Positions 12,698 through 24,870 of a stretch of 64,000 nt of DNA are shown here, in pieces. Below the pieces are notes generated by a model. The model had not been told where the DNA came from, searched no databases, and saw only the letters and a list, made by a program, of their open reading frames with translations. The position numbers and the translations under genes were made by a program. Location: the NCBI GenBank assembly GCA_037039685.1, contig JAWNGF010000010.1, positions 744,001 through 808,000 on the forward strand, written 5' to 3'. Positions within the stretch are counted from its first letter, which is position 1. Every line of letters starts with the position of its first letter. This DNA comes from Ceratobasidium sp. AG-K (taxonomy: Eukaryota; Basidiomycota; Agaricomycetes; Cantharellales; Ceratobasidiaceae).

Positions 12698-13672
12698 GGT
12701 TGGTCGTTCGCTTTGGGATCCCGTGACTCAATGGTGAATGAATGCATGCTGACCAGCCACAGCCAAGCATAGACAAACAATCGCAAGGTGCACTTATTCC
12801 GCCTGGACATCTTGATCGACACTCCCACAACACTGGCACCAGCGACTTGGGAAAAAAGGGGCCATAACCTTCCGGAACCCCAAGGAAATAATTTGTCGCA
12901 GTAATGTAATTCTTCGAAGTGATGCTACCCATTCCCAGACTATTCCGGCTGGCACTGCAGGCAGGGAGATACACTGCTCGCTTAAGCTTGCCCAGTATCG
13001 AGCGTTACAGTACGCCACAGTATGATGCCACCACCGGAGAAAGGGTATCGTTGAGATTAACAAATCAGTGCAACCTCATGTTTTACGAGGCCAAAACATT
13101 GTGCCGATGGAAGATCAGATGATCAACAGTGGTGAGGCGATTGCATCGATAAAACACTCCTATCCTATCACACAGCATAGCCGTGACAGCTCGAATACAG
13201 GAAATGACGTATTACGGTCGTACAAAACCAAAAATTGTCGTTTCGGATGGAAATTCGATCTCGGCAACCGCCTTCGTCTCTCTACAGCATCATCAGTGCG
13301 TTCAGGGACGATCCTTGCGCCTGATGGCGGTTCCAGTCGTCGAAAGTTATAGTCCTATAAAGGGCGTAATTTAAGAAGGCGAACGACCCTTGAATTTGAT
13401 TGTTGGATTCCTTTCGCAATAGGCATTGAGAAACGGACTAGACCGAAAACGGATTTTTTACTGGCGGGCCAGTCCATCCTATAACCAGCGGTAACTGGGG
13501 TCTCTTTCAGAGATGCTTTGCACGCGATTCAAATGAAGCCAATGCATACACTCCAGCTGCCTCCTGTCTCGGCGCTCTCGCAGCGAGCCCCACCCCATTC
13601 CAAAGAGCCTTGCAGAAACTTGTCCTGATTATTCCCATTCGCCGATCAGCACCTTGGAGCCTCATATAGAAC
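12698..13672. other. Divergent intergenic region between amidase 1 and gene A1
   Basis: About 975 bases between two divergent starts, so it should contain both promoters. I see no convincing open frame, repeat or RNA gene. GATAAG-like motifs were not assessed systematically. Confidence 0.5.
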
Positions 13673-16223
13673 ATGTCATACACCGCCGTGCCTAACGGCT
13701 GCGCTCCTCCCAGCCCCGACGGCAACACCGAGGGGCTCACCCGTCGCTCCATATCCTACCACTCGGGAGGACACAGTGCGGTTGAGCTGGAAGAGCTTTC
13801 TCATTCTGGCAACTCGCCCCTCACGCCTTTCTCAGTCACCAATCTCGAAAGCATCAGTTCGGATAAGCCCAAAGAGTTCAAGCCGGCAAATCAACTTGGA
13901 AAAGTGCGAAGAATCGTACGTGCATTTTGGCTGACAGTTTTTCTGCCTGCCGTCGCGGTTTCCTATCTTGCGTTCTGCTATGTCGCGTCCACGCGCTTAG
14001 TCTCAGTGCGAATTTGGATGATTGATCAACCAATGGAGCATCTTTGTGAGCATTTGAGTCCTGGGCATAGCGCATCGTACTCATAACACTCGGCAAGATG
14101 GAATCAAGGCGGGGGTCACAACTATCAATATCATCGTCGTTGCAATCGCTCTCTTGCCACTCAGGAATCTCCTCGACGATATAAAGGCGAGCGGTACAAA
14201 AGACAGAATGAGGATTTAGCTAATGCATGGCTCGGTTTGTAGAGCGAAGAGTTCTTTAGAGCACTTCATAAGTCAACCTCAGGCGTTCCATTGAAAGAAA
14301 TCAACAATGTGTCAATTCCATCCCACACGTTATTACATGGTGTGCGGTCCATAGTCCAGAATCGTGCTTCTAGTATGTGCCTGTTTACAAGGCTGTGTCC
14401 CCAACCCAACTAAATCGTAAATAGAATACTATGCAGGTGCGATCGTGTCTGGCATCGCGGCTGCTATAGTGTCGTCACTTGCTCCAGCTGCATGTAAGTA
14501 CTCACGTCAGCACACCAGAATAGCACAAGGTGGCTAAGCGGCATATATATACAGTGTCTGTTGGCTTGGTAGCCACCGATAGTGAAATCACGGCGATCCA
14601 AGTCGGAGCAATCAGGATTGATAGCGTAATCAAGTCAGTCAATTTTGAATATCCCAAACATAGCACTACTGACGACGCTCCGAATCCATGTCTAGCGTTG
14701 ACAACTTAAGCGCCACCGAGTTGTTCGAAGCCAGAACTGGCGAGGCAGCATCTAGGGGATGGGTTCAGAATGTGTTGGGTAAGTCCCTAATAAATCTGAT
14801 CTTAGTTTCAAGTTGTTGTAAAGCAAGACTAACCGGGAAAATCTCACTTAGGCGCAGAAATCGCATTTACGCCTACCTCGTCAAGATATGCCGTTCCTGT
14901 GCCGCTTAATATTGAGGCCACGACTCGCGCACGTTATCTTACAGACGTAGTAGTTCTGGACCCGGTATGCAACTGGACTGTTCCTGATGCTCCCCTGGTT
15001 CCCTTCCTCGAAACCTTCAGTACATTTCAGTCCGTATGGGTCAACCTGACATCACCCGGAGTAGGAATCCAGGCAACGATGTTTGAGACTTGTAAGCCCC
15101 GAGGTATCCGGCATTAGGCATCACAATGACGTAGAATTTGGCGAGTCAGATTGGGTAAATAAGAAATACCTAGATGTTGCAGGCGGAGGCTCCGTCTTTC
15201 TTCGCCTCGGGTTGAGAAATCTGAGTACCTCGGACCCCGTCACAGACGGCACCATGGTATGGATTATCGCTCAATGCATATCCTGTAATTTTGGGGAATA
15301 CCTGGACCAACAGTCGGCGCTCGACCTCTCTGGCATCCCAACTCAAGACTTCAGCTTCAACAAGACAGACACATCGAACAACATGACCACCTTATATACT
15401 ACCAGATTCAGCACTCTTGTATGCAAACCGCGTGCATCAGTCGAGACTAGGGAAGTGCTTTTAGATGGCAACGGCAAGCTTCAGGTGCTGGAACACACTG
15501 GTGGGTTGGTGCGACAAGGAAACCTCCATCTTGGACAAACACAATTAATGCTTGCAAACGTTTGTATTTTTGAATTACCACTTCTAAACCCAGGCTAAAT
15601 CAGCCCCGCTTATTCTAGGGCCTATTGCGATATACTACAGATTCGGTACGGAACCTGAGCTCGACTCTCGAATGAACAGTGATGATTGACATGTACCACC
15701 ATTCACGCAGGGACCTGAAACAGACTTTGAGGGCATAGGCAGAGCCGCTCAAGTCCAGATGTTCTTTGGCTTTAACCTCGGCAACTCAACTACGACCCCA
15801 GTTCTCAAGCCCCAGCCTATCGAGCAGATTACCGCACAGTATCGACTAGCGCAGCAAGCAGCGTTGCGCTCTTACCTCTCGGGCGAGATCGCTTCAGCTT
15901 ACGTCCCCGGGCGTGTGCAGGTCACCAAGCTAGTTTTCACAAGTTCGTTGCCTCACATCATCGTCTCGACCATCCTGTTCGCTTCGGTGGCGTTGTTTAT
16001 CAACTTATGCTACCTTCGATCGGATATGGAGCAATTTACACTGTTCTCAGTCGCCGCGGTACTGGCCCGGTCGAACGTCGGGGCCGTATGTGAGGATGCC
16101 AAGTACGCAGACCACACGGAGAAATGGGGCGCGCCGGAGGACGCCGGCATCAGGCTAGTGGAAGATCGGCGAGTGTATCTGACGCACAACGGTGGACCGG
16201 GGCCATCTCTACATTTGGAGTAG
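13673..16223 (+). CDS. Multi-pass membrane protein with large ectodomain, paralogue A1
   Basis: The ATG at 13673 opens MSYTAVPNGCAPPSP, matching the start of paralogue A3. A cytosolic Ser/Pro/Glu-rich N-tail (~90 residues) is followed by a membrane segment (LTVFLPAVAVSYLAFCYVA), a second after the first intron, and a short third (YYAGAI-type, AAIVSSLAPAA). A large loop carries the conserved block RARYLTDVVVLDPVCNWTVP, paired Cys and N-glycosylation sequons, which suggests an extracellular or lumenal domain. The last membrane segment (SLPHIIVSTILFASVALFI) leads to a conserved tail, MEQFTLFSVAAVLARSNVGA. About nine introns sit at positions shared with A2 and A3. I know of no characterised family member; a receptor-like or scaffold role is speculation. 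It is followed by pseudo-protease gene B1 on the same strand. Confidence 0.82.
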
Positions 16224-16875
16224 CGTAGTGAAAATCGTGGAAGGGGCTGCTAGTTAGATCCCCACATTTTAGTTTTCATGTGCATAACTACGCGCGTAGA
16301 TAAATAGTGCATTGAGTATGGCCCGAACAAGTTTACTTCGCTGCGCCTCCGCAATCTTGGCAACCTTTGAGATGAAACGTGTGTCCAATCTCCTTTACAC
16401 TGAATCAACGAGTTGGCCGTTGACCCTATTTGCTCGGAGTAACGCATATAGGGCCCTAATGCCGGGAAAAGTACGACTTGGCAGTTACCCTTGGCTCGTG
16501 TGTTAGCAATCAATTACGCCGGGGGTTTTCCCTCCGCCTAGTAGTAAAATGCGCTGGAGATCTCTATTATTAGTACAGTACTTAAGCCCACTGTTGCATG
16601 AACCCTCCGATCAAAGACCAAGCGTCCCTGGGGACACAGCGTGTTGTAGGAGAGTCTCTGGGGTCCCGCACGTGGATGCAAATTGATTCCTTCTGTTCAC
16701 ATGAGACGCTCGTGCGTTTCCTGGAGTCTTCGGCGCCTTCTGCTTCGACTTGTTTGAGAGATCAGTTGACAAACCCCAATTGACTTGGATATGATTTACA
16801 TCGTGATCTAACACCGCCCGCTTAGGGCCACTAGAAAAACCTGAATAGCGCATCCTTGGAGCGCACCTACATACC
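16224..16875. other. Intergenic between A1 and B1
   Basis: About 650 bases between two same-strand genes. It should hold the A1 3' UTR and the B1 promoter. No coding frame, repeat or RNA gene is supported. Confidence 0.5.
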
Positions 16876-18628
16876 ATGATTTGGACGTCGGAACGCTATG
16901 CACTGATCTCTATCGCACTGGCATTTGGAACCAAGGCTGGGAAGAGTAAGTTGTACACCGTCATCCTCTGCATATCCCAATAAATACCTCACTAGTATGG
17001 GCATCTATCCCAATTCATGGCCCTGCTCGACTCGAAGACGGGTCCTACAACAGGCATTATGTTGAAGTTTTGCTGGGAACCCCGCTGCAAAATACATCTT
17101 TTTCAGTTAGCATTGCTTCTGTGAGCTCGGCTGCCCACACATCGGAGTGCATTTTCTGTTCGCCCGAAGCAATTTACGACCCCAATCACTCCTCGACTGC
17201 TAAATTGAATGTGAGTTAGCGGTTTATTCATCTGGAGAATATTCATAGTGTGACATGCGTCCTCCAGCTCGAGAATAAAACTTTTGGAGACGCTAAATAT
17301 CGCGGGAGTCGTGGCCAAGAAACTGTGGTTTTAGGGGGCATTCTCCAGGCTTTGGAATCGCCAATAAGTACGTAACAAAATGAAGCAAAATCCTTGCTAA
17401 GATATCAATACATTCAGATTTTGTCGAATATGTGTCACCGACTTACAGTCTACCTGTGGTTGGAGGTATGATCAGCGGATGTGAAACGAGTACACATACT
17501 GACTCCAGCTCGCTTCGACCAGGCAACTTGGGACTATTCGTGCCCCCTCTGAATGAATCCCTTGCCCCAGGCTTAAGTCCAGCAAGGAGCATTTTTTTGC
17601 GCATGCATGAGCAAGGTCAATTGCTCAACCCAGTCTGGGGACTACGTCTAGGTGGAGAGAACCCTCGACTGACAATCGGTGCGCTCGACCCAAACGAGTA
17701 CCAAGGTGAAATCAATTGGGTCCCAGTGCTGACAGAGGGTGGATTTCCCGTGATTGAGGTGGATACGATAAGGGGATACCAAGGAAACATGTTCCCCTAC
17801 CAGTACCCCATTAAAGTGCGGCTCGATAGCTGTAGGTCGCTGCTATTACGAATGAGGTTCTCCTTTAACTACTTATTACTAGATTCTAACATTATAGGTA
17901 TCCCAGACCTGGCGACGTACAGGATGAACGAGACTCTTCTAGGGCCACAAGATTTTACCGAGCCTACAGTAAACAACTTGAGCTTTGCAGTTCGGTGTGA
18001 TGATATGATGATGCCAAACAACCCCGTCGAGCTATCGGCTGAGATTAACGGTACGCCTCCCCTCCAATCAACAGGCTATTCTCCTAGTGCTAATACGTCC
18101 CGGACCATAGGTGTTGTGTACCCACTGAGTCCTCAGGAGATAACCCTACCCTCAAGCCAGTCAAATCAATCATCTGCCACCAAAGTCTGTAACGTGGGGG
18201 TGTACGAGCTCAAAAATTCTCTACATGAATATTTGTTTGGACTTCCATTTGTACGAAGCATGTATATGTGAGTACTGGTTATCTAGTCAGACAATTCCGG
18301 TCTGAAAACGCGATACTGCAGTGCATTCCGATTTCCGACGCAAGACTGTCCCGGCTACTGGGGGTTTGCCACTCCCAAAGGCAGCCCAACCCCTACAGCA
18401 ACACAGACGCCTCGTACCACTCCCACTGACGCTGATACATGCCTGTCGTTTATCAAGCCCACCTCCACTCCCACTCCAACTACCACGGCCCATTCTGGAT
18501 TATTCGGGTCTAGTGGAGAGAGGTACGCAGTATACGCCAGGCCTGATGACCAGTGGGTAGAGTTGAGGGGTATAAACGATCTTAAGATACACAAGGTTAC
18601 GGGTGAATCAGCGCGGAAGGGGGCGTAG
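16876..18628 (+). CDS. Secreted pepsin-fold protein lacking the first catalytic Asp, paralogue B1
   Basis: The ATG at 16876 begins a signal peptide (MIWTSERYALISIALAFGTK) cut by the first intron. The mature protein follows family A1 layout: VEVLLGTPLQNTSFSVSIAS is the first active-site strand, but the usual DTGS is replaced by SIASV, so the first catalytic Asp is absent. The central block GLRLGGENPRLTIGALDPNE and INWVPV match pepsins. The second site keeps an Asp (VRLDSC) but has Cys for the Gly. A C-terminal pepsin-like FGLPFVRSMYM and FRFPTQDCPGYWGFA are followed by a Thr/Pro-rich linker (SPTPTATQTPRTTPT) and a ~60-residue tail. It is probably secreted and not an active peptidase; a binding or structural role is inferred. 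A 66-base intron just after the Asp-Ser codons is in frame and stop-free, so retention would add 22 residues. Confidence 0.8.
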
Positions 18629-19104
18629 ATTGGATTGGTTCCCTTGTCCGTGTTTGACGACAGTATGCCAAATGGTGCTGTATTTTGGCTTGTCAATCCC
18701 ATATGAGCAAAGAGACGATTAGATTTAAACGGCATACACTCATTCTAATTGCCAGATCGTGAAGGCAAATTTCGAGCAGTTCTTATATTTTCTCATATCT
18801 CGAGCGATCCATTCTAATCTCTAGGTTTCCAGCGATAGAAAGCGAACGTCGAGTTGTGGCAGGATTACCTAATCTTTAAGACACTTTCTGTCGAGCTGTA
18901 GGTTTTTGGAGAACCGTACTTCCCTTCAGTCCTGTCCTTAAGTGGAGCACCACGAACAGTCAACTCGACATAAGCAAGTATCAACCCGCCCTGGGCCTAG
19001 TAGAGTCGAGTCCGATATCTCTCAATGCTGTTTTGGAGATTTTCGTTTATATATATATATATCGGAATTGCAAGAGTCCATAAGAGGATACTCATCCCTA
19101 AGAA
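18629..19104. other. Intergenic after B1
   Basis: Intergenic sequence downstream of B1 containing a short (TA)n run near 19048-19062. No gene seen. Confidence 0.5.
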
Positions 19105-19530
19105 CTAACTGGCTCCATCTGTGACAAATCTGGAGCGCTCGGGGTCGATTAGAATTTCGCCGACGTTATACTGCACTTGGGGCGCGTTGAAACGATGTCC
19201 AAGTTCACATAGTGACTCGAAAATACTGAATGGCGGGATTGGTTCTGGCGGCGATCTTGCCCTCGAGGCGGTCCGGTGCCCAACGAGCATGGAGATCCCG
19301 ATGATCACAATGAGTACTCGGCCCGAAAAGGACAAGTGGGGGGTTTGCAAGACTATCTGGGGTCCTATCCCATTCTGTTGACGAGAGCTCCAAAAGTCCA
19401 ATCGAATTGCTAATCGAGCACGCGTCAGCCACAAGCCTACGACCATCCTCTAAATATCGATTTGATTCAGGGTCCTCAGTGAAAGTAAATATAGGTAGAA
19501 GCGCCCAGGCGATATGTCTTGAGATGAGCT
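19105..19530 (-). pseudogene. Relic of a membrane-protein gene
   Basis: Two overlapping minus-strand frames look like one decayed reading frame joined by a frameshift near 19385. The upstream frame gives AWALLPIFTFTEDPESN and YLEDGRRLVADACSIS. The downstream frame gives a hydrophobic stretch (FSGRVLIVIIGISMLVGH) and RSPPEPIPPFSIFESLCELG, ending at a stop at 19105. This resembles the C-terminal part of a basidiomycete multi-pass hypothetical membrane protein. I see no start or intact 5' part, and the first exon of B2 begins right beside it. It is unrelated to A1-A3 as far as I can see. Confidence is limited because no named family was recognised. Confidence 0.35.
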
Positions 19531-19538
19531 TGTGCACC

Positions 19539-21251
19539 ATGCGCTGGAATTTTGCACGGCTCGTTTCACTTGTAGTGGTCGCACTCACCGCCAATGCGGA
19601 CAAGAGCAAGTGCGGCATTGTCGTAATTCGTGCGAACTAATGGTCGTGGTCCTTCTAGCATGGGTATCTCTGCCGATTCATGGACCCACGCGTCTCGAAG
19701 ACTACTCTCTCAACAGACATCAAACTGATGTTTCGTTGGGTACTCCCCCACAGAATGCATCGTTCTTTGTAAGCATCGGTGCGACACCCACATACACACT
19801 CACGCCAGAGTGTCTCTTTTGCCCGCCCGAAGGCATGTATGACTTGCGCTATTCTTCTACCGCGAATTTGACGGTGAGTTGACTCTTACCGCTTTATCGA
19901 GACCCACCGCAAGATCATGTATTGTTCAGTCAGACAGATGGGTAAGCTCCAACGCGAGTGGGGCGCGAGGCAGCGAAACCATCACGCTGGGCGGTGTTAT
20001 ACAAGATAAGCACGCTCCTATCGGTACGCAACAACATCACTCCGTGCGCAATTATTGATGTGTTTTGGTAAGTATTCGTTGATAACATGCCGCCAAATTT
20101 CGTTGCTCGATTTTCTGGAGGTATGAGGTTCGGCTTTAGCAGGATAAACATTAGCTAAATTGAGCTGAGTGTAGGTCACCTAGGACTATATGTGCCACCA
20201 ATGAACAACACTGTTGATCGTGCAAGGAGCATTATGCATCGTCTAGACGAACAAGGCCAACTTCTCAATCCGGTCTGGGGACTTCGCCTGGGTGGCGAGA
20301 ATCCCCGGCTGACAATTGGCGCACTGGATCCGAACGAATACCAAGGCGAGATTAATTGGGTGCCAATGACACTCGATCAGAATGGAATCCCTATGATCCA
20401 AGTGGATTCGCTGAGAGGATACCAAGGAAATGTAGTTCCCCTACAATATCCCATTACCGCATGGATGGATAGCTGTAGGTTTACTATCACAGATCGTGCC
20501 ATGCTTATATCCACGTCTCTCCCAGTCACTAGAAGTATTGTCCTCCCGGACGTGGCAGTCATAATAACCAGCACTCTCCTTGGCCCGCAGCATGTGTACA
20601 TGGGCAGAGACAATCAATCCTTTGCGGTTGAGTGTAATAACTCGGTAACGCCAAATAATCCCGTCGAGTTCTCTGTTGGGATCAACGGTGCGCTCGCATT
20701 ACTACTAGCACAGCGATGCATCCGGACCTATGCTCATGGTATCCAGGGGTTTTGTATCCTATCAACCAGCTTGACCTAGTTCGAGCCGAGAGCTCACTCT
20801 CTCCGGCGAGAAATTCTTGTCACGTTGGTATCGCACAGTCTGACGACTCGACTTTTGGTCTCGGAGTTACGTTTCTTCGAAGTATTTACCTGTAAGTATT
20901 AGTTATCTAACCTTGTGAGTATAATGGAGAGATCGGATTTCCAGAGCCTTCCGATTCCCTTCGGAAACCTGTCCTGGGTACTGGGGATTCGCTACTCCCA
21001 AAGGTAGCCCAGTGCCATCGCCAACACAAATGCCTAGAACTACCCCAACTGACGCGGATAAATGCTTGTCGTTTGTCAAGCCAACCTCCACTCCCACTCC
21101 GACTATTGCAAGCTATACTGGGCTGCTGGGCTCGAACGGGAAGAAGTACCGGATAAATGAGAGACCTGACGAGGAATGGGTGCAGCTAAGGGGTGCAGAC
21201 GAGCTCAAGGAACGCAAGGTTACGGGCAGTAAAGCTGGTTTTGGGGGTTGA
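19539..21251 (+). CDS. Secreted pepsin-fold protein lacking the first catalytic Asp, paralogue B2
   Basis: The ATG at 19539 starts a signal peptide (MRWNFARLVSLVVVALTANA). To stay in frame with the next exon (WVSLPIHGPTRLEDYS, parallel to B1 and B3) the first intron must use a GC donor (A|gcaagt) with acceptor CTAG at about 19659, where B1 and B3 have GT. The first active-site strand reads VSLGTPPQNASFFVSIGATP, with no Asp where pepsins have DTG. GLRLGGENPRLTIGALDPNE is nearly identical to B1. The second site is AWMDSC, followed by a 54-base intron (20479-20532) that is also a multiple of three and stop-free. FGLGVTFLRSIYL and the Thr/Pro linker SPTPTIASYTG-type tail complete the fold. Likely secreted and inactive as a peptidase. 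It lies between B1 and A2 on the same strand. Confidence 0.75.
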
Positions 21252-21924
21252 TTCAGTGCCATGTCTGCGTCATATTGTGCCTCGGAGACTTCTATTGCAT
21301 CAGTAATGTAGGGTAATAATCCATTTGATATATATAGTTTGAGAAAGCAGTCACTAAATGCCTGCGTAGTTTCGTACTGCACCCGCGGAAGCACAAAACA
21401 AACTCCTTGCCGCAGGGAACCGCGCCACATTCGGTCGGAGTGCGCCAGTCGACGCGGTCTGGTGCAGACCTTCATGTGCCAACCATGGTGGATCTGCATA
21501 CACGCCTGCGTCACGGGAAGATGGGAACCACCCATCGTTGATATGGGTAATGCCTTCCTCCGGTCTGATACAACTCATCCACAAACGTTCCCTCCCAGAC
21601 CTACTTCACCATTGAAGGGGCAATCGTAGGCCTTTAGCTCGCTCTCCCGAGCCCAGGCTCAGTCTAATTATTGCACTGTGACCGCATACCACGGAGGGCT
21701 ACAATTAAACGATCCTCGAGGCGCCATCGTGCGTAAAAGAAGCATTAAGAAGCCGAATGCTGGTCGGGAACCCGAATCACGCGAAGCCAAAACAAGGAGG
21801 CAAAAAGCAAGAACCTCAAAACGACTTGGAGTGGCAGGGGTCAAGAACGATCACTTTGAAAAGGAGTACCATCAGATTGACATGCTGTCCCCCAGATTGT
21901 ATCGGACACCCTGAGACTGTTGCC
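21252..21924. other. Intergenic between B2 and A2
   Basis: About 670 bases. Several short open frames overlap on both strands but none resembles a known protein or a neighbouring gene. It presumably contains the A2 promoter. No repeats recognised. Confidence 0.45.
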
Positions 21925-24451
21925 ATGCCCCCAATTACTGCACCTAGTACCAGTACTTATCTATGTCCTCGTATCCTTGGTAGCAATACTGAAGACCTTG
22001 CCCACCGCTCCATGTCTTATCACTCGAGAGAACTCATCGAACTTGAGCTACTAGATCTTCCTCGCACTCAGTCTGACCACTCACATTCCTTGCGTTCTCA
22101 TTCTCCGGAAAAAGGGCTCGAAACAGTCTGTTCCGATCAGCCAGCAGTCTCCAAGGGAGCCAACGCTGGGAGAGCACGCGAGGTCTTTCGAAAGCTCTGG
22201 CTGACGGCATTTCTACCTGTGGTTGCGTTCGCATATCTTGCATTCTGCTATGTGGCTGCTACACGCTTAGTCCTGGTTCGGATTTGGAAGATTGACCAGC
22301 CAGCGGAGCATCTCTGTGCGTCCTCAGATTCAGCAATTGTAGGTAATGTTAATGTATTTTTGCCAAAGATGGAATCAAGGCTGGAGTCACAACGATCAAC
22401 ATTATCGTGGTGGCAATTTCGCTCTTGCCACTCAAAACGCTCCTAGATGACGTCAAGGTGAGTTGTCACGATGGCGTTTAGCGACACGATCTACTCACGA
22501 GCGCCATGACAGAGTGAGGAGTTTTTCCGGGCGCTCCATAAATCGGATTCGGGTGTGCCTCTCAAGGATGTCAACAGCGTGTCTATCCCGTCCAATACCT
22601 TTGTGCGGAGCGCGCAAGCAATACTGAAAAACCGCACCTCCAGTACGCGTATATTTGTTCGATAGCATAGCCTACACAACTGAGTGGGATATAGAGTATT
22701 ATGCAGGTGCTATCCTATCCGGCATCACGGCTGCATTGATATCTTCGCTTGCTCCTGCTGCTCGTAAGTGCCAACTTCATTTTTGAGTTGGGTGGACCAG
22801 ATTGTCAAATCTGTTTGACAGTGTCAGTTGGTTTGGTATCGGCTGACAGTGACGTTGTGGCTATCCAGGTTGGTGCGATTGGGATCGACAGTGCATACAG
22901 GTCAGCCACCTCGGCACGCCTCAGATGTCCCCCTGCTGACTGCCACATAGGTTTGGATCTAGTCTTGAAGCGATTATAGCCAACCAAGCATTTCAAGATA
23001 AGGCTGGCGAGGCGGCTTCCATGGGATGGGTTCAAAATGTGCTCGGTAAGAATCGGCACCTCTTTCAGTGCCTTATATACTCAAGTTGACTTGTATACGG
23101 AGATCAGGTGCCGAGATTGCGTTTCTGTCAGCGTCATCTAGATATAGCGTCCCGGTGCCGCTGAACATTGCTCCTAACACTCGCGCACGCTATCTTACGG
23201 ACGTAGTAATTATGGATCCGATCTGCAACTGGACGGTCCCCACTGTTCCTCCAGTGGCAGATGACGACCCTCTCGATATCATCTCAAAGGTTACATTTAG
23301 CCTATCCAAATTTGGAATCCTGATTGAGATGTTCCAGTCGAGCCTCAGTGAGTACTTTGGCCTTCGAGTCGCTAGCTGTCAGCTAATGGAACCTCCAAAG
23401 GGTCTACATGGCAAAAGCGCAAGGCTCTGGATGTTGCGGGTGATTCTCAGCTGAGCCTCTTCTATGTTATGAACTTGACCACTTCAGCTCCGGACACGAG
23501 TGGAAGTATGGCATGGGTAATAACCCAATGCACATCCTGCACTGAACCAAACTACGCCTCCGACCAGTCGAAACTTGACCTATCAGAGCTGCCAACTGAG
23601 GTCTATAGCTTCAGTGTCAATAGTACTAATACAACCACCTCATATACAACCCAATATAGCATTCTCGTGTGCAACCCACGAATCTCAATCGAGACCAGGG
23701 AGGTTGTTCTTGACGGCACGGGCAAGGTAGATGTCCTTGAGAACACTGGATTGAGTAGACAAGGAAACCTCCATTTCTTGCAAACCAACCTATTGCTTGC
23801 AAACGTTAGTAGGCATGAACAACCGTTCCATGATTGCGCTGATGTCATTATCCTACAGGACCTGATGAAGTACACTAGCGACTCAGTACGAAACATCCAA
23901 CCTCACGCAAGTTTCAATACTGACAAAACACATTACAGGGGCCAGAGACAGAGTTCGATGATATGGGGAGAGCAGCCCAGGTCAAGATGTTCTTTGGCTC
24001 CAACCTTGGCAACTCGACCAAAACTCCGGTGCTCAAGCCCCAGTCCATCGAGAAAATCACCGAGGAATTTGCGCTGGCGCAACGAGCGGCTCTGCGCACA
24101 TACCTATCGGGCGTCTTGGGCACATCCTATGTTCCAGGACGTGTTCAGGTCAACATGCTTGTCTTTACGAGTTCGCTACCTCACATCATCATCTCGACCA
24201 TCCTTTTCACCTTGGTCGCTCTTTTTATCAACCTTTGCTATCTCCGGCCAAATATGGAGCAGTTTACGCTGTTTTCAATTGCGGCAGTACTCTCCCGGTC
24301 AAACGTGGGATCTGTATGCGAAGATGCAAAGTACGCGGGGCGCGCAAAGGAAGGAAGAACATCGGGGGACGCTGCTATGGAGCTGATCGAGGATAGGCGA
24401 CTGTATCTAACCAAAAGTGGTGGGCCGGGTCCTTCATTGTCCATCAAGTAG
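21925..24451 (+). CDS. Multi-pass membrane protein with large ectodomain, paralogue A2
   Basis: The ATG at 21925 gives MPPITAPSTSTYLCPR; an upstream in-frame extension has no counterpart in A1 or A3. It has the same plan as A1: cytosolic tail with HRSMSYHSRELIELE, first helix LTAFLPVVAFAYLAFCYVAA, second helix INIIVVAISLLPL after intron 1, third helix in AGAILSGITAALISSLAPAA, then an ectodomain with RARYLTDVVIMDPICNWTVP, a CTSC pair and several Asn-X-Thr sites. The final helix SLPHIIISTILFTLVALFI is followed by MEQFTLFSIAAVLSRSNVGS and a C-terminus GGPGPSLSIK. All introns have clear GT-AG ends and no stop interrupts the frame. It is closer to A3 than to A1 in the first exon. A decayed amidase fragment starts about 210 bases downstream, as amidase 2 lies downstream of A3-B3. 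Confidence 0.82.
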
Positions 24452-24659
24452 TGTCGACCGAGATCAGAAAAGAACTTAGCTTGTTTGTGGTGTTTGTTTA
24501 GCTTCAGCTACAGGTTCGGGCATATAGTTTGTTAGCGTACAAACTGTAACACTCTGAATTCGATGGTTGACATTCAGTCAGTTACAAATGTAAATTTGTA
24601 ATCAATACACGAACAAAGTCGGATATAGGGTGTGATGTTGTTCGAGCCGTACAAATTCA

Positions 24660-24850
24660 GGGCTGACTCCTCGTACCCAACATCCTCCAACTGCTTGCCG
24701 TCTCGGTCCCCTTCCAAATCGACTGACAAGGCGCAAGCAGCCCATTATCTTAGAACATCGCAGGTCACTTTTATCTATCACCTTTAACACACTCAACAGT
24801 CATATACCGTGACTCCTTCTCGTCGCATTGTTCCTCGTCCGGAGATGGGC
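24660..24850 (-). pseudogene. Decayed amidase fragment
   Basis: Nucleotide resemblance, without an open frame, to the amidase 1 coding strand around 11395-11575. Matching landmarks in order are CCCAACATCCTCCAA (CCCAGCATCCTCCAA in amidase 1), CCCATTATCTTAGAACATCGCA (CCCATTATCATATAACATCGCA), and CTCCTTCTCGTCGCATTGTTC (CGCCTCCTCGTCCCACGACTTC). Small insertions and deletions break the frame. The part retained corresponds to the region encoding the AMLYDNGLVKPHPP segment. It shows that a third amidase copy once lay downstream of A2 in minus orientation, like amidase 2 relative to A3-B3. Its exact ends are approximate. Confidence 0.6.
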
Positions 24851-24870
24851 CTTGGGAAGAGACAGGATGT

